From NCBI RefSeq assembly GCF_954871325.1, contig NC_088776.1:52036569-52100568 (forward strand): a stretch of DNA of 64,000 bases, in the 5' to 3' direction. Shown piece after piece: positions 1-11,884 of the stretch. The notes under the pieces are model-generated. The model ran no database searches. It worked only from the letters and a program-made list of their open reading frames with translations, and was not told the DNA's origin. The DNA comes from Gordionus sp. m RMFG-2023 (Eukaryota; Nematomorpha; Gordioida; Chordodea; Parachordodidae). The stretch's first letter is position 1. Each line of letters opens with the position of its first letter. Position numbers and translations under genes: made by a program.

Positions 1-415
1 TAGTTTAATTCGGCTTGGTTAATGGGATTAGTATTTAAATTGTTAATATGCGTTCCTTCATAACTTTGTACAGGAAATGTCGCAATTTTATATTGCGATT
101 TAGGGCTAATTTTAGTTTTATTTACTCCGTCGGATTTTGATGACGAAGAAAGGGATAAATTATGCACGTTAGATTTGTTATTTTTCGGTATACGAATATA
201 TTTATTAACATTTTTTTTATTGTTTAACAATTTTGGTCGACACGAATTTTTAAGCATGTGCTCCTTGAGTTTCGAGATTTCGGAATAGGACATTCCGCAT
301 TCTGTACATATGTAAATCCTCAAATGCTTAGAATAAAAATGAGAATATATATGTTCTTTTAACTTGTTTTCCCCCGAAAAACATTTGTAACAACTGTTGC
401 ATTTGTAGGGTAAAT
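1..415 (-). CDS. 3' exon of LIN-29/rotund/ZNF384-type C2H2 zinc-finger factor (continues off left edge)
   Basis: Read on the minus strand, this exon opens after an acceptor (AG at 417-416) and stays open to the window edge. It starts DLPYKCNSCYKCF, then two fingers: CNSC...HIYSH, and a C2HC-type finger, CTEC followed by H and C (HMLKNSC). A low-complexity Ser/Asn/Lys-rich tail follows. The phrases NSCYKCF and SKHL are hallmarks of fingers 4-5 in the LIN-29 / rotund / squeeze / ZNF362-ZNF384 family of nuclear DNA-binding regulators. The reading phase joins exactly with the exon at 1960-2264, giving finger 3, HQ-TDLPYKC, finger 4, which is the family's own spacing. The C-terminus and stop lie outside the window. 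Family call is strong; which paralogue is not decidable. Confidence 0.88.
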
Positions 416-1959
416 CTTTTGTTTAAGAATAAATAATAATATAAGATCATTCTAAGGTTTAATATGTTTAAATAAGAGTATTATTTTTTTTACATCGTCA
501 TTAACATGTATCATCTCAAGGGGATTACTTATATAACTTTTATAGGGGGCGAAGCATACATACCCTTATTTTGGGGCCTTCGACCCGTTTTTTCCTGCCT
601 TCGGTATTATAACACAGAATATTTAGACGGGGTAACAATGTTAACGTAAATAACTTTTACCGTTGAGCATAAAGACCTTAAATTTGGTGTGAACTTCTTA
701 CCCATGTCCATCTTTAATCTTCCTGGTTTGAGATATTTTACGAAAAAACCTCGTTTTTTACCCCAAAATTATAAAAAAGCAAAATATATTTATGCTCATA
801 AAAATTTGTGTACTTGCTCCTTAAAGCCTAGCTATAAAATGAAATTTATAAAAAAAAATTCTAATTCTTTTCATTCAGGAAGCTATTCAAATTCTTCAGG
901 AGGCTCGAGCCTCTATGCCCCCCCCCTTCCCTTCATAGTAATCCTGTTAATTTTTTTAGCTGATATAATATGTACTATCGTCATTTTAAAATTCTAATTT
1001 GCCCGGAAATATATTCCAGCATGTCTAGATTACTCCACACTGTAAAATTCAGAAATTTTTGGCACTAACTTTTGAACTACTCGAATTTATATTAATTTAT
1101 AGAAACTAAAATTGTCTGAAATTTAATGTTGGTTACTATACACATGCTGGCACTTCCGGTCAAATCAGATTCTTTAATTTTAAAATTTGCCCTCGGTAAA
1201 TAATTTTAAATTGGCGGGTCCATTTCACATCCTAAACATATATGATTATATATAAACACAGATAAAACTGTTTAAATATGATCCGTTAGGTGCAATATCC
1301 CTAAGTACAAAAATGTCCCATTTTAAAATATCGCTTTAAAAAAATGTTAAATATCTTATAAGGGCAAACCGGTTAAGTGAGAATTATCGGATAAATATAA
1401 AAGTTTTATAGTCCATTATATTTTCATATAATATCGGTTAATTGCCGATAGATATTTATTTAATCGAAATATCTAATTAAAATTTTGTTCTCTTCAAGTT
1501 TATATATCATTTAAGCAATAAATTATTTTTAAAAAAAATTGTTTGTCATTTTAGATCTCTAAAATTTTCTTTCCATATGATCCAAAATAAGTTAAAAATT
1601 TTATGATTAAAGTTTGAAATAATACTATTGAAGTTTAAAATAATCGACAGATTTTAAATGATATACTTCAAGTTTAAACCGAAACTTTACATTAGACATC
1701 AGTAATAAAAATTTTCAGCCCGACATAATTCATTTTTTTTGCCCTTCTATGCAATGCCGATCTTTACTTTACACCTTTGAAATTACTAAGTTAATCAAAT
1801 GCTACAAATTACATTATTTGAATTAAACTTTGAAAATATTTAAGATTATCTTTTCTAATGTTTTTCAAATAAATTGATTTTTTAGTTTTTTTTTCAACTA
1901 AATATTTACGATAATTTATAAACTTTCAAAATTATTATTATTTTTTTTTAATCGTTAAC
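416..1959 (-). other. Intron of the zinc-finger gene, 1544 nt
   Basis: Bounded on the minus strand by donor ACAG|GTTAAC (GT at 1959-1958) and an acceptor ending AAAG at 416. It is AT-rich. A 102-codon open frame at 689-997 on the plus strand has no recognisable motif and I do not call it a gene. No transposon ends were recognised here. Confidence 0.75.
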
Positions 1960-2264
1960 CTGTTTGATGACACTTAGAATGGAATAAAAGACTGGTCACT
2001 TGAGAGAATCTCTTTTTACAGGTGGCGAATTTGCAAATATAGGGTCTATCACCCGTGTGAACCCTTGTGTGTTGGGTTAGATGAGACATTTGTGTAAACC
2101 TTTTTGAGCATATGAGGCAACGATAGGGTTTGACTCCTAAATGAATTCTCAAATGTTGATTAAGATGGAAAGCATTGGAAAATGTTCTTGAACAACGATT
2201 GCACTTTAACCTATTGTCTGGTGGCGTAATATCCAAAGAAATATTCTCCGATTCTTTCATTCTC
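1960..2264 (-). CDS. Zinc-finger exon: fingers 1-3 of LIN-29/rotund/ZNF384-type factor
   Basis: The exon follows a strong acceptor (TTTCCCATTTAG, AG at 2266-2265) and ends at a GT donor. It encodes three C2H2 fingers: CNRC...HLNQHLRIH, CLIC...HLTQHTRVH, and CKFATC...HSKCH (a CX4C finger). Linkers are GVKPYRC and TGDRPYIC. The order, the QMSHLTQH helix in finger 2 and the CX4C third finger all match the LIN-29/rotund/ZNF384 array. An in-frame Met sits four bases into the exon, but the splice acceptor argues that coding continues upstream. The N-terminal exons, poorly conserved in this family, were not found in 2265-7000. Reading on past the donor gives a stop after HQTG; splicing to 1-415 gives the family's five-finger array. 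Confidence 0.9.
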
Positions 2265-2893
2265 CTAAATGGGAAAATAATATTTAAATTTTTGAAACAA
2301 TATTTTATTTTTATTTTTGAAATTAAAAATAATAAATTTGATTTTGAAATTAGGATCTTTGATAATAAAATTTTTATTATTATAAAAACAATTCTATGTA
2401 ATTTTTTTTTTTAAAATAAAATCAAAATAATTGTAAAGCTTTTTATTTTTCCTTTCTCCGTCAATTGAGAATAAATTCTTCTTTCAAAATTTTGGAAAAA
2501 AAGCTGATTATTTTTTTATTTTTATTTTTATTATATTATAAATTTTTGTTTTTAATATTTTGAAATAAAATAAATAAACAATTTGAATTTAAAAACAATT
2601 TCAAGAAAAATGATTTTTAGTTATGAAACAAAATACCAAATAACATCATATTTAATTATAATATTAATTATTGAATACAATGCTGTTTTTATTTAATATT
2701 ACTTATACCTTTTAAAATTTGTAATCAGGATTGACGGTTGAGTAAAATTTTAAAAAAATGTATTCGAATTACAGATCCACGAAGCATGGCATGTTTCCGC
2801 CTGTTAAGGATCTTTGCATGAGTACTTGTAATAAGTTGAGTATTCATATTTGAAAAATAATAAGTGAATAACTCCAATTGTTAAACTCTTAAA
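2265..2893. other. AT-rich intergenic or intronic DNA
   Basis: Immediately upstream of the zinc-finger exon in gene orientation. Runs of A and T dominate. No exon, promoter motif or transposon terminus was recognised. Confidence 0.5.
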
Positions 2894-3113
2894 TAGTGTT
2901 GTTAAACGGCTCGTTTTGAGCTTTTTAAAAACGGCTAACTCAATATTTTAGCCTGAAAAATATAGCCCAAGCCTTGAGATTTTGCTAATAGATGTCCAAA
3001 CCTTTGTTCCTTCTACAAACAAAATATTCAGGTTTGCTTAATACTATTCTGGATGAAATATTGAGTTAGCCGTTTTTAAAATTCGGCTCAGAACGAGTTG
3101 TTTAACAACACTA
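2894..3113. mobile_element. MITE, hAT-like, 220 bp with perfect 8-bp target duplication
   Basis: Long terminal inverted repeats begin TAGTGTTGTTAAACGGCTC and end with the complement, GAGTTGTTTAACAACACTA. The inner arms (AAACGGCTAACTCAATATTT) also match in inverse. The flanks are an exact 8-bp duplication, CTCTTAAA (2886-2893 and 3114-3121), the length typical of hAT elements. There is no coding capacity. This is the best-preserved member of a family also seen at 3421, 4861, 37599 and 61910. Confidence 0.9.
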
Positions 3114-3420
3114 CTCTTAAAGTATGAAAAATCTACAATTATCACGCGTTTTCATCTAATTTGCATAGTCTAAGACTTAAATAATAAAGTAATAATTTTA
3201 ATAAAGCATTATTTTTGATTGAATATTATCATAATTTGAATAATGCATTTTTTTCTGAATATTACAACAATACTCTTAATATTTTGCCCGGACCGGCCCG
3301 TTATATTTTTCAAAAAATTGATATGAGAAGTTCGCCTTGGCTCATTTAATTATTTGTAAAATATTTTCAGTCAGCCCATTTATAATGTCTATTTTTTTTC
3401 CAATGTCACATGCACGTAAC

Positions 3421-3601
3421 TAGTTTTATTAAACGGATTTTTAAAACCGCTAACTCAACATTTTAGCCAAAAAATATTACAAGCCTAGAGATTTTACTCA
3501 TAGATGGCAGAAGGTTTGGACATCTATTAATAAATTCATGATTATTATATTTTGGCTAAAATCTTTTAAAATTGACTAAATCGAGCCGCTTAACAATACT
3601 A
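3421..3601. mobile_element. MITE of the same hAT-like family
   Basis: Begins TAGTTTTATTAAACGG and ends GAGCCGCTTAACAATACTA, inverted matches of the 2894 element. The flanks CACGTAAC (3413-3420) and CGCGTAAC (3602-3609) match at 7 of 8 positions, consistent with an older hAT target duplication. The core sequence (CTAGAGATTTTACTCATAGA) is shared with the other members. Confidence 0.8.
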
Positions 3602-4860
3602 CGCGTAACCAAGTGAAAGTGTGTAAATCATTTTAAGATAATACCCCCTCCTCCACCCCTTTCCATATATACAATATATCATTATAAATAATATTTTAAT
3701 TTATATTTTTTAAAAATAACAATTATAATTTAAAATTTATAGAAAAAAATCATTTTTATAAAAAAAAAGTTAAAACCCAAAATTATTTTTGTAAAAATAT
3801 AACATAATTATAAGGGGGTCTAAAGACCTCCAAAATTTATGGCGGAAAACACCACCTGATAATGCTTCCCCCTCCCCATAAGAAAATCCTTAATATACGC
3901 CTATGCAATGTCAATTTAATTAAGGCGCTTATATTTCTTCTCTAAGGCTATCCATTTCTACGACTGTTTTATGAATCAATTATGTTTGATCAATATTGTG
4001 TATTTTAATTGGATCATATCACAAATAACTTATTTAATTTTTTTTTTGAATTTACTCTATTATTTATAGATTTAGTATTTTAGTTATATAGTTCTCAAAA
4101 TACAAAGAAATAGGCATTTTATCATTTATTTACAAATGGTATTAATCAAAATTATAGCTTAAAATTAAAAAAACATCCAAATTTTAACCCGGGCTGGCCT
4201 ATTAATATTTCACATCGGAAATTGCTGCACTGCCTAATTTTTTTATGCATAAAATGTCCCGGCCTGAAAATATTTTTTTAAAAAAATTTAGATATAATTT
4301 TTTGTTTTTAACAAGATATGGCTAAACATGTCAAACTTTAAGAAAAATCATAAAATGATTAACCAATTTGTTAAAATTTTTCGATTTATCATACTAATGC
4401 AATCTTACCACCATGGACTTTGTACAAAATGAATTATATTTTGGTTTCTGAAATATGGCCATTTTTTCCTTTAACTGTTAGCGTAGTTACGGATAATTTT
4501 TTTAAAAATAATAAATAAATTGTCTTTTACCCATAAAATCAAACAAGAAACAATAATTAAAGAAAGAAAGAAAGAAAGAAAGCCTGGATTTAATAAAGTT
4601 GAGTATATATTTACAAGAATAATAGCCTAAGACTTGAAAATATTAGCGAAATTTATTTTTATAATATTGTTTTGATCCTATACGTTAGTGGTTTGCAAAG
4701 TCTTCGCAAATTTTATAAAAATTATAATAGGCCGGGAAATTCGCACATCTTATAAATAATCTTAAAAAAAATTAAATAAAAATTATTCATTCAAGATACA
4801 ATGGAAATTATAGGTAAAAAAAAATATAATAGATTTATAAAAATAGATAGAACTATATTT
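3602..4860. other. AT-rich DNA with a short AAAG microsatellite
   Basis: No gene seen. Short GGCC-rich patches near 4190-4270 (CCCGGGCTGGCC, CCCGGCC) resemble the subterminal motifs of hAT-like repeats elsewhere in the window. A tetranucleotide run (AAAG)n lies at about 4560-4581. Confidence 0.45.
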
Positions 4861-5029
4861 TACTAATTTTAAAAATCGTTGCCAGAAAATATTGCCTAAG
4901 CCTCGAGATTTCGCCTAACAGATGTCAATTGTGCCATCTATGAGAAAAATCTTCAGGGTTAAGTAATATTTTTCTGGATACGAGTTATCCGTTTAAAAAC
5001 AGTTCAAACCGAGCCGTTTAACACCACTA
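4861..5029. mobile_element. Degraded MITE, TAGTGTTGTTAAACGG family
   Basis: The right terminus GAGCCGTTTAACACCACTA matches the family end, and the interior (CCTAAGCCTCGAGATTTCGCC) matches the other copies. The left terminus is decayed, and no target duplication could be read. Confidence 0.65.
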
Positions 5030-5192
5030 TCTGGAAACATTCTTAGTATATTATGATTACTTTTCCTTTAAGGTAATTTTTTTTTACACCTGAGTCTTCA
5101 TTTAATACATAGCTTTATGAATGGGCATGTTTAAATTGCCCTCATCTAAAATGAGTTTTTTTAATTAAGCTTAATTTAATATATATTATATA

Positions 5193-5559
5193 CTAGTTTT
5201 CAGACCCGTAAAGAATGACAAACTAGCAGGTGGATCGCCAGCGCGGCCACGTAGCAAAATTTTATGAAAAAATATAAATGGTTTTACTGAATTGTGAATT
5301 GAGAATTTTTAAGTTAAAATACTTTATATTCTATTTTAAATATTAGCCTTAAAGTTAAAACATTTATTCCTTTAATATTTTATCTCACGAAAATTTAAAC
5401 TTTATTTTCTTTCATTTTTAAAGCCTTAAAGTTAAAACTTTATTCCTTGTATATTAATATTTTATCTCACGAAAATTTAAACTTTATTTTCTTTCATTTT
5501 TAAACTTTAAACCTTGGTGAATATAAGAAAAAATTTTCATATCTCTACTATATGATTAG
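5193..5559 (-). mobile_element. Possible short Helitron-like end (minus orientation)
   Basis: On the minus strand a segment ends TCATTCTTTACGGGTCTGAAAACTAG|T. It resembles the Helitron 3' ends at 34608 and 23958 in the CATTCTT-ACGGG core and the terminal CTAG|T, but one hairpin arm is eroded. A TC-starting 5' end at about 5559 (TCATATAGTAG) is only a guess. Confidence 0.3.
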
Positions 5560-6540
5560 ACAAAATTTCTAGATTGTGTGAAATGTTCAGATATCCAAAT
5601 AATAATTTATTGACTATAATTTTTTCTAAGACTTCTTGTGCTCCAGGAAGAAAGAAACTGTAAAAGCATGTCGACAAGATGGAGCCTTCGACATCATGTT
5701 GTTTTACAGCATTTATGATCTAGAAGAGCCTATTTTGAGTGCCTTTGGAGAAATATAAGAATGGCCTCAACCAGGTTTTTAAGCTGATACATAAGATTTA
5801 ATACTAAGGCCTATTCCTGTTGCATTGTAATTAATGAATAAATTATTTAATTGCACAGCAATTTTATGCAATATTTTCCAAAAAATTATAAGGATTTAGT
5901 TGAAGTAAGAATCGCTAATATGATTATATTACAACTTAGAAAGCTAAGAGATAATATCAATCTATTTTGGAATTTTACCAAATATATTATAATTACTTGT
6001 ATAATATGGTTTTATTATTAAAATAGTTTTTTTATTATTATTTGAATAGTAGTAAAATTTATATGGGTTTTTAAAGTAAAATTTGAATATTTCTAATTTG
6101 ATAATTATAGAGTTCGCAAACATGTATAATAATTATTTTATGATTATGATTTAAAAAATTATATATTTTAGTATTGTGTAATGTAAATTATGTAAAGAAA
6201 AAATATTATATTCAAGAAATGAAAAATTATAATCAGGACAATATCTTAAATTTTTTTTGATATAATTTAAATTTGATATAGTTAATTATTTTAAATTTGA
6301 AAAGTAAATTCACATAGTTCTTTACTACGAATCTTAAAAGTGCCGGATTGTGGAAAATAAAAATAAAATAAAAATGCTCGAACTCTTTAGAAAAATTTAT
6401 GATAATATAAATGAATAAGGTAAAACCAAATATATAATACATATTATTTGGATAAGTTTGACAGCATTGTGCATTGTTTATAGCTATTGGTGAGCTATTA
6501 AATTAATTTGTTTTAACAGGTGCTTTATAATGCAGATAAA
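5560..6540. other. No recognised gene; small coding-like island at about 5645-5760
   Basis: Mostly AT-rich. A GC-richer patch at 5645-5760 on the plus strand follows a good acceptor-like CTCCAG and can be read with the phrase CRQDGAFDIMLFYSIYDLEE. I do not recognise it. It may be an exon or transposon debris. Confidence 0.3.
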
Positions 6541-6554
6541 TATAAAGATAGAAA

Positions 6555-6800
6555 ACAAAGATATAGAAAAGCTTAAGAGAATAATAAGAGTGAAAATAAG
6601 AATTTTATGGGTGTGGTAAACCTGATCATATCTCGGTAATATGAAACTAAAAATTTAAAATGATGAGATGTGGCAAGGACGACCTAGACATAAAATGCAA
6701 AGTGAATAATTATTTATTGAGATGTAATAAATGCACTAAATGGTGATATACAAGAAAGATGTAAGAATTGACTAGACGAAGAGAAATTAATTTTTTTAAT
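6555..6800 (+). pseudogene. LINE 3'-end remnant (C-terminal GRPR box)
   Basis: Readable pieces such as RILWVW and QGRPRHKMQSE match the conserved tail of RTE-like LINE reverse transcriptases (RLRWxGH ... GRPRxRW). It is heavily decayed and lacks the rest of the element. Confidence 0.4.
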
Positions 6801-6859
6801 GTGTTTAATAAGTAACTCAAGTCGAAGTAAAAAAAAAAGAATAAAGAATATTAGAACCT

Positions 6860-7040
6860 GAGGAGATTGATGAAAGGAAGTTCTGCAATGAAATAAATGA
6901 TATATTAAATATGTACAAATATTTTTTTAAAAAAGAATTAGGTATTCTAAAATTTTTTGATGTGGATATAAAATTATTGGAAAACTACTAGCCTAAATTT
7001 TGTGGCATAAGAAGATTACCGTTTTCATGGATAGAGGAAA
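6860..7040 (+). mobile_element. Fossil fragment of a Ty3/gypsy-like LTR retroelement pol
   Basis: The stretch reading RRLPFSWIEEID resembles the start of the reverse-transcriptase domain of Ty3/gypsy elements. It is short, broken and has no visible LTRs. Apparently old. Confidence 0.35.
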
Positions 7041-7199
7041 TAGATATGGAATAAGACAAATGGCTGTAAGAAGGTATTAGAACGATTAGTTCATAGCGGG
7101 TGACCTGATAATAGTTCAAGATATGCATAGATCATAGGGTATCTGTAAACCCTAAGATAATGTCACTTTATATCCTTGGCTAATTAAATGGGAATTTTT

Positions 7200-9560
7200 T
7201 TCAAAAACAGATTTTTCTTACACTTATCTGAATGTGCTAGTGGGAAAAGCAAGAGATAGCTACAAAAGGCATCATGCTGGTTTTGGATACGGAGAAAGAA
7301 TGATGAAGGAGAGCATGTACTGAAATTTGCGCAAGCCCTTGCCTCAACCAACAACATGCTAATCTTTCGTAGAAAATTAAAAGATGTAATAGACTACAAA
7401 GTCATCCCAGGAGGAGATATAGCCACGCAACACAAGCTACTAGTCATGGATTTACACATCACAATAAATCCACTCAAAACAAGATAAAACTGAAACCATG
7501 CATCAAATGGGGCAAATTAAAAACAATGGCAGATGCCTTTGCAATCAATGCAAACATTGAAACAATAGATTCCTCACAAATCAGTGAAAAAATGTGGACA
7601 GACCTTTCATCCAGATTAATAGACACTGCCAAATCGACACTAGGCTTGACAAGGGAAGGTAACAAATCGTACAAAAAACTATGGTGGTGGAATGAAGAGG
7701 TATAAACCACTATACAGGAAAAAAAAAGCCCTTTATAAAATATGGTACAAATCTAAAAACCCAGATGACAAGACAAGATACAAAAAATTCAAGAGATTAA
7801 CTACAAAGGCGGTGGCTGGGGCCAAATCTATGGCATACGATGACATGTATGAAGAACTACATAGCAAAGAAGGGCAAAATAAAATATACAGATTAGCCAA
7901 ACAGCGAGAAAAGAATTCTAGGGATATAAACGGAGCTCCGAAAGTTATCAAAAACAAAGATGGGAAATTGATAATAAAGGAAAAAGAAATAATGAATAGA
8001 TGAAAAGAATATTTTCAGGAGCTTCCCAACTTTAATCCCCACATACTACATCTAGATGAACACTCCTTATGTCAAAACCTTATACCACCAATAACAGAAC
8101 AAGAGATAATCATATGCCTCAAGCATATAAAAAACAACAAAGCTAGGGGTCCAGATGATATTCCAAGAGAAAGTCTTAAAGCACTAGGAGATGATGGAAT
8201 ACATTTCCTCACAAATCTATACAATAAAATACTTGGAAATGAAGAGGTTCAAAAATGGAGGCTATCTAGTTCCTATCTTCAAAAATAAAGGGGATCCACA
8301 CAATTGTCAAAATTAAAGGGGCATAAAACTAATGTCACACTGTCTAAAACTATAAGAAAAAATAATAGAAAAAAGATTAAGAGACATAATCGAAATAGGA
8401 GAGACTCAGTTTGGCTTTATGCCTGGAAGATCAACAACTGATGCTATCCCCGCAATTAAGCAAATGAGTGAAAAATACAGGGAAAAGAACAAAAAGCTAC
8501 ACATGGTCTTTCTCGATCTAGAAAAGGTCTTAGATAAGAAAACTTATCTGGTGGGCGCTACTTCACAAAAAGGTTTCCGAAAAATTTATAAGAATAATAC
8601 AGGATATGTATATGGGCCATACAACAATGGTCCGTAGCACAACAGGTACTTCAGCAGGCTTCACAGTAGCCGAAGGAGTTCATCAAGGGTCGGCTCTCAG
8701 CCCACTTCTCTTCATTACAGTAATAGATGTATTAGCACAGTCTCCTCAAACAGTCGTGGAATATGATATTTGCAGATGCTATTGTAATACTTGCCGAATC
8801 CAAGAATGAAATGAAAGAAAGATTAGTGAGTTGGATAAATATCCTAGAAAAGCACGGACTAAAAGTAAATAGAGAAAAGACGGAGTATATGGTGATAGGA
8901 GGAGATGAAACAGAGAGTATTGATATAAATGAATGACAGATATCGGCAATTGAAAGCTGCAAATATTTGGGCTCCACTATACAAACAAACGGCACAATAG
9001 AAAAAGAGATAAAGAGTAAAATTAATCAAGGGTGGTTAAAGTGGAGATCTTTATCTGGAGTGCTATTTAACAAATTAATCCCACACAAATTAAATGGAAA
9101 AATTTACAGGTCATAGTACAACAAACTATTCTATATAGTTCGGAAACATGGCCAACTAAGGAATCAGACGAGAGAAGTCTACAAACTATGGAGATGAGAA
9201 TGCTGAGGATGATTGCTGGGGTAATAAGAAAGGATAAAGTTCGCAGTACAAGAAACTCAGTAGTTTAAAGGTAGTGCCCATTAAGACTAAGTTAATGGTA
9301 AACAGACTTAGGTGGTATGGGCATGGGCACACAATGAGAAAGCCTATGAACTACATAGGAAATAAGGTTGAGATTTTGGAAGTGATGGGCAAACGTAAAA
9401 GAGGAAGGCCAAAACTTCAATGGGGTCATAAAGTTAGAGCCAATATAAAGAAGTAAAAATTAGATGAAAGAGATTGTATGAATAACATAAAGTGGAGAGA
9501 GATATTGAAGGAGCTTACCACCAGAAAAGGTGAAAGATAAAGAGAAAAAAAAAATTTCGC
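7200..9560 (+). mobile_element. RTE-like LINE, 5'-truncated and decayed
   Basis: Endonuclease C-terminus at about 7290-7480 (DEGEHVLKFAQAL, then DYKVIPGGDIATQHKLLVMD), a linker at 7690-8000, reverse transcriptase at 8100-8900 (LHMVFLDLEK; GVHQGSALSPLLF), and the C-terminal RLRWYGHGH...KRKRGRPK box at 9300-9450. The catalytic YADD-equivalent reads FADA, so the second Asp is lost. Several stops and frame changes interrupt the single expected ORF. The endonuclease N-terminus is missing, the usual result of incomplete target-primed reverse transcription. The motif set matches RTE-like elements with an AP endonuclease. It is the same clade as the LINE at 14.6-16.4 kb but in the opposite orientation and more diverged. 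Confidence 0.88.
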
Positions 9561-9779
9561 TATATACTTAATAATAGGCTTTTATAATGACATAATGATT
9601 GTAAAAAATTTTTAAATAAAAACTAGAAATAGAAATCGGAAATGATCATAAAATCGTATTGGCATTATTTTTTCTCTCAAATTTTTTTTAGGGGTACTAT
9701 GGGATTAATCAATAAATATTCACAAGTTGGGCCGAGCTCGGGTTTAGAGGATTTAATCATTAGTCTATTGATATTGTTC

Positions 9780-11060
9780 TTAATAAATATTTGATATTAA
9801 TCAATCATTGTTATATAAATCAAAAGTTATCAAATATTTTTGTATTTGATATTTAAAAGAATAGTTATTTGGGGGGGGGGGGGTCTATGATTGATTTATC
9901 TAATAAATTGAAATTTTTCTACTCATAAAATCTACAAAATATTAATGAATTTTTAATTACAATTTAATTGAAGACAAAATATAATTTTATAAATTTTTTA
10001 ATTTATATATTGCAAATTAAATAATTTTCACAATATGATTTAATTTAACTTTGATTTTATTTTCCATAAAAGGTATAAATGCATGAAACTTTTGTGTTCT
10101 GGGAATGCGTTTATCCTTATGAAACCATGTTTCAAGATATTTTTTCATATACGAGCTGTGTGGTGAAATTTGTTATACAAAAATTAAATTAATCTAAAGT
10201 ATTTAATACTGGTAAGGACGCTGAAGGATAGCTCTTGCTGCTAACCTTTTGGTAATTCCTCCTTGCCATTGGCTATTGCAAAAAGTGTCATTCTGCTTTG
10301 ATTCCGAAATAGAGTTCTTGATGGCAAAGATTATGAATATTTTTTATATTTTTATATTGCGTTACTGCGCCATCAGAAAAACAAAATATTTTTGATAAAT
10401 TTTGAAATTTTGGTTTAAGAAAATGAATCATTTTAATTTGGAATAAATAAATGGTACATGTGTTGTGTTTTAGAAATGATGACATCATCACATAGTTTTT
10501 TCTTTGACTAATTTCTTTGCTATCCTAGCTATGAATTCAATCGTAGAAAATTCTTCTGTATTTATTTAGGGTCCAAGAATTTGATAAAACTGTCAATATC
10601 TGAATTTTATCATTTCGAGAATGTGTTGTTTCAAATTTATTTTTCAATTACTTAATGATTTCACATTCATCGTTAATATTAAAATTATTTTCTGAAGAAA
10701 TTTTCAAAATTTTTCCTCAATTTTTTCTTAGATTTACAAATTTTTTTCAATAGTATATCAGGATTTTTTACTGCAGGCACTGCAAATTTTATTGCTATTT
10801 TTAAATGATTTATTTTGGTCAATCATCTAATGAAATACATTTTATAGGTCTTCCCGACATGAATGTTTATCTAAATTGAATGGATAAAAATTTTATAAAA
10901 TTATAATCAAAATAGATTTGTATTTTGTAGATATTTTTATGAGAGAAATTTCAATTCATCAAATAAATTAACCATGCCCCCCCCCCACAACACTTTTTCA
11001 GATCTTAAATAACTATTTTTTTAATATTAAACATAAAATAGTTGATTACATGGGGAAAAA
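9780..11060 (-). mobile_element. TIR DNA transposon remnant with SDGAVTQYKN-type protein
   Basis: Sequence at about 9820-9980 (AATAGTTATTTG, a G tract, then ATAAATTGAAATTTTT) recurs inverted at about 10890-11030. Between them, the minus strand of roughly 10130-10680 encodes pieces of one protein: KIQILTVLSNSWTLNK, then MMSSFLKHN, then FSDGAVTQYKNIKNIHNLCH, then a longer decayed tail. The SDGxxxQYKN...NLCH motif occurs in a widespread invertebrate transposon-associated protein whose superfamily I cannot name with certainty. The longest open piece is 10288-10491. The reading frame is broken several times. Confidence 0.55.
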
Positions 11061-11884
11061 AATTATCATTTTTTCTTCCTGTTAATAAAAATATAATTTT
11101 AAGTGGTGTAACATTTCTATAACTGAATTATTTTCTTTCTCAACTGATTTAATTTTTATTAAATGCATTGATCAAGAACATAAACCACAACAAAAATTCT
11201 GATAATTAGTGGATTGTTAATTGAACGAAAGCATATTTGAAAGCTTCTACAATTCAAAAAATTATTGGACACAAGGATATAAATCAGTGGCGTAGCCAGG
11301 ATTAATCCATGGGGGGGGGGTTAAAAATTTTTCGGGGATTTGCCCCCAAACCGCATTTTAAAAATTTGCCAATTTTGTGCTTTATTGGTGTCCAACCACT
11401 ATATTAACCAGCATAAATGAAAAAAATATTAGTAACAAAATTTTGGCCAAATTGATTAATACGCGACTGAAAGCATTATTCTGAAAATTTTATTAATGTT
11501 TAGTCAATTGTAAATTAATTCAATCCATTCGGTATAGAAAGAAGAATAAAATCGCCCCAAACCTCCCATTTTTTATGATCACTCAATATATCTTATTCTA
11601 TGTTAAAAATAATTATTTTAATTAAATTTTTGTAACAAGATTTTGGAGAATTTCATTATAGATTTTATTTAATATTTATACAATACAATAAATTTCAAAA
11701 TGTATAAATTTTATACAGATTATATTAAAAAAATTTCTAAATAACCTTATTTAAAAAAAAATAGAATTACAATAAAACATGAGTAATTCTTGTGCAGTAT
11801 TTTAAAAAAAATCTAATTTAACAATTAATATAATTAATACAAATGTGTATATTAATAAAACATAAATAATTCTTATTAGAGAAC

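Noticed and set aside
689-997. 102-codon ORF on the plus strand
   Set aside because: It sits in an intron of the zinc-finger gene, has no recognisable motif and looks like chance.
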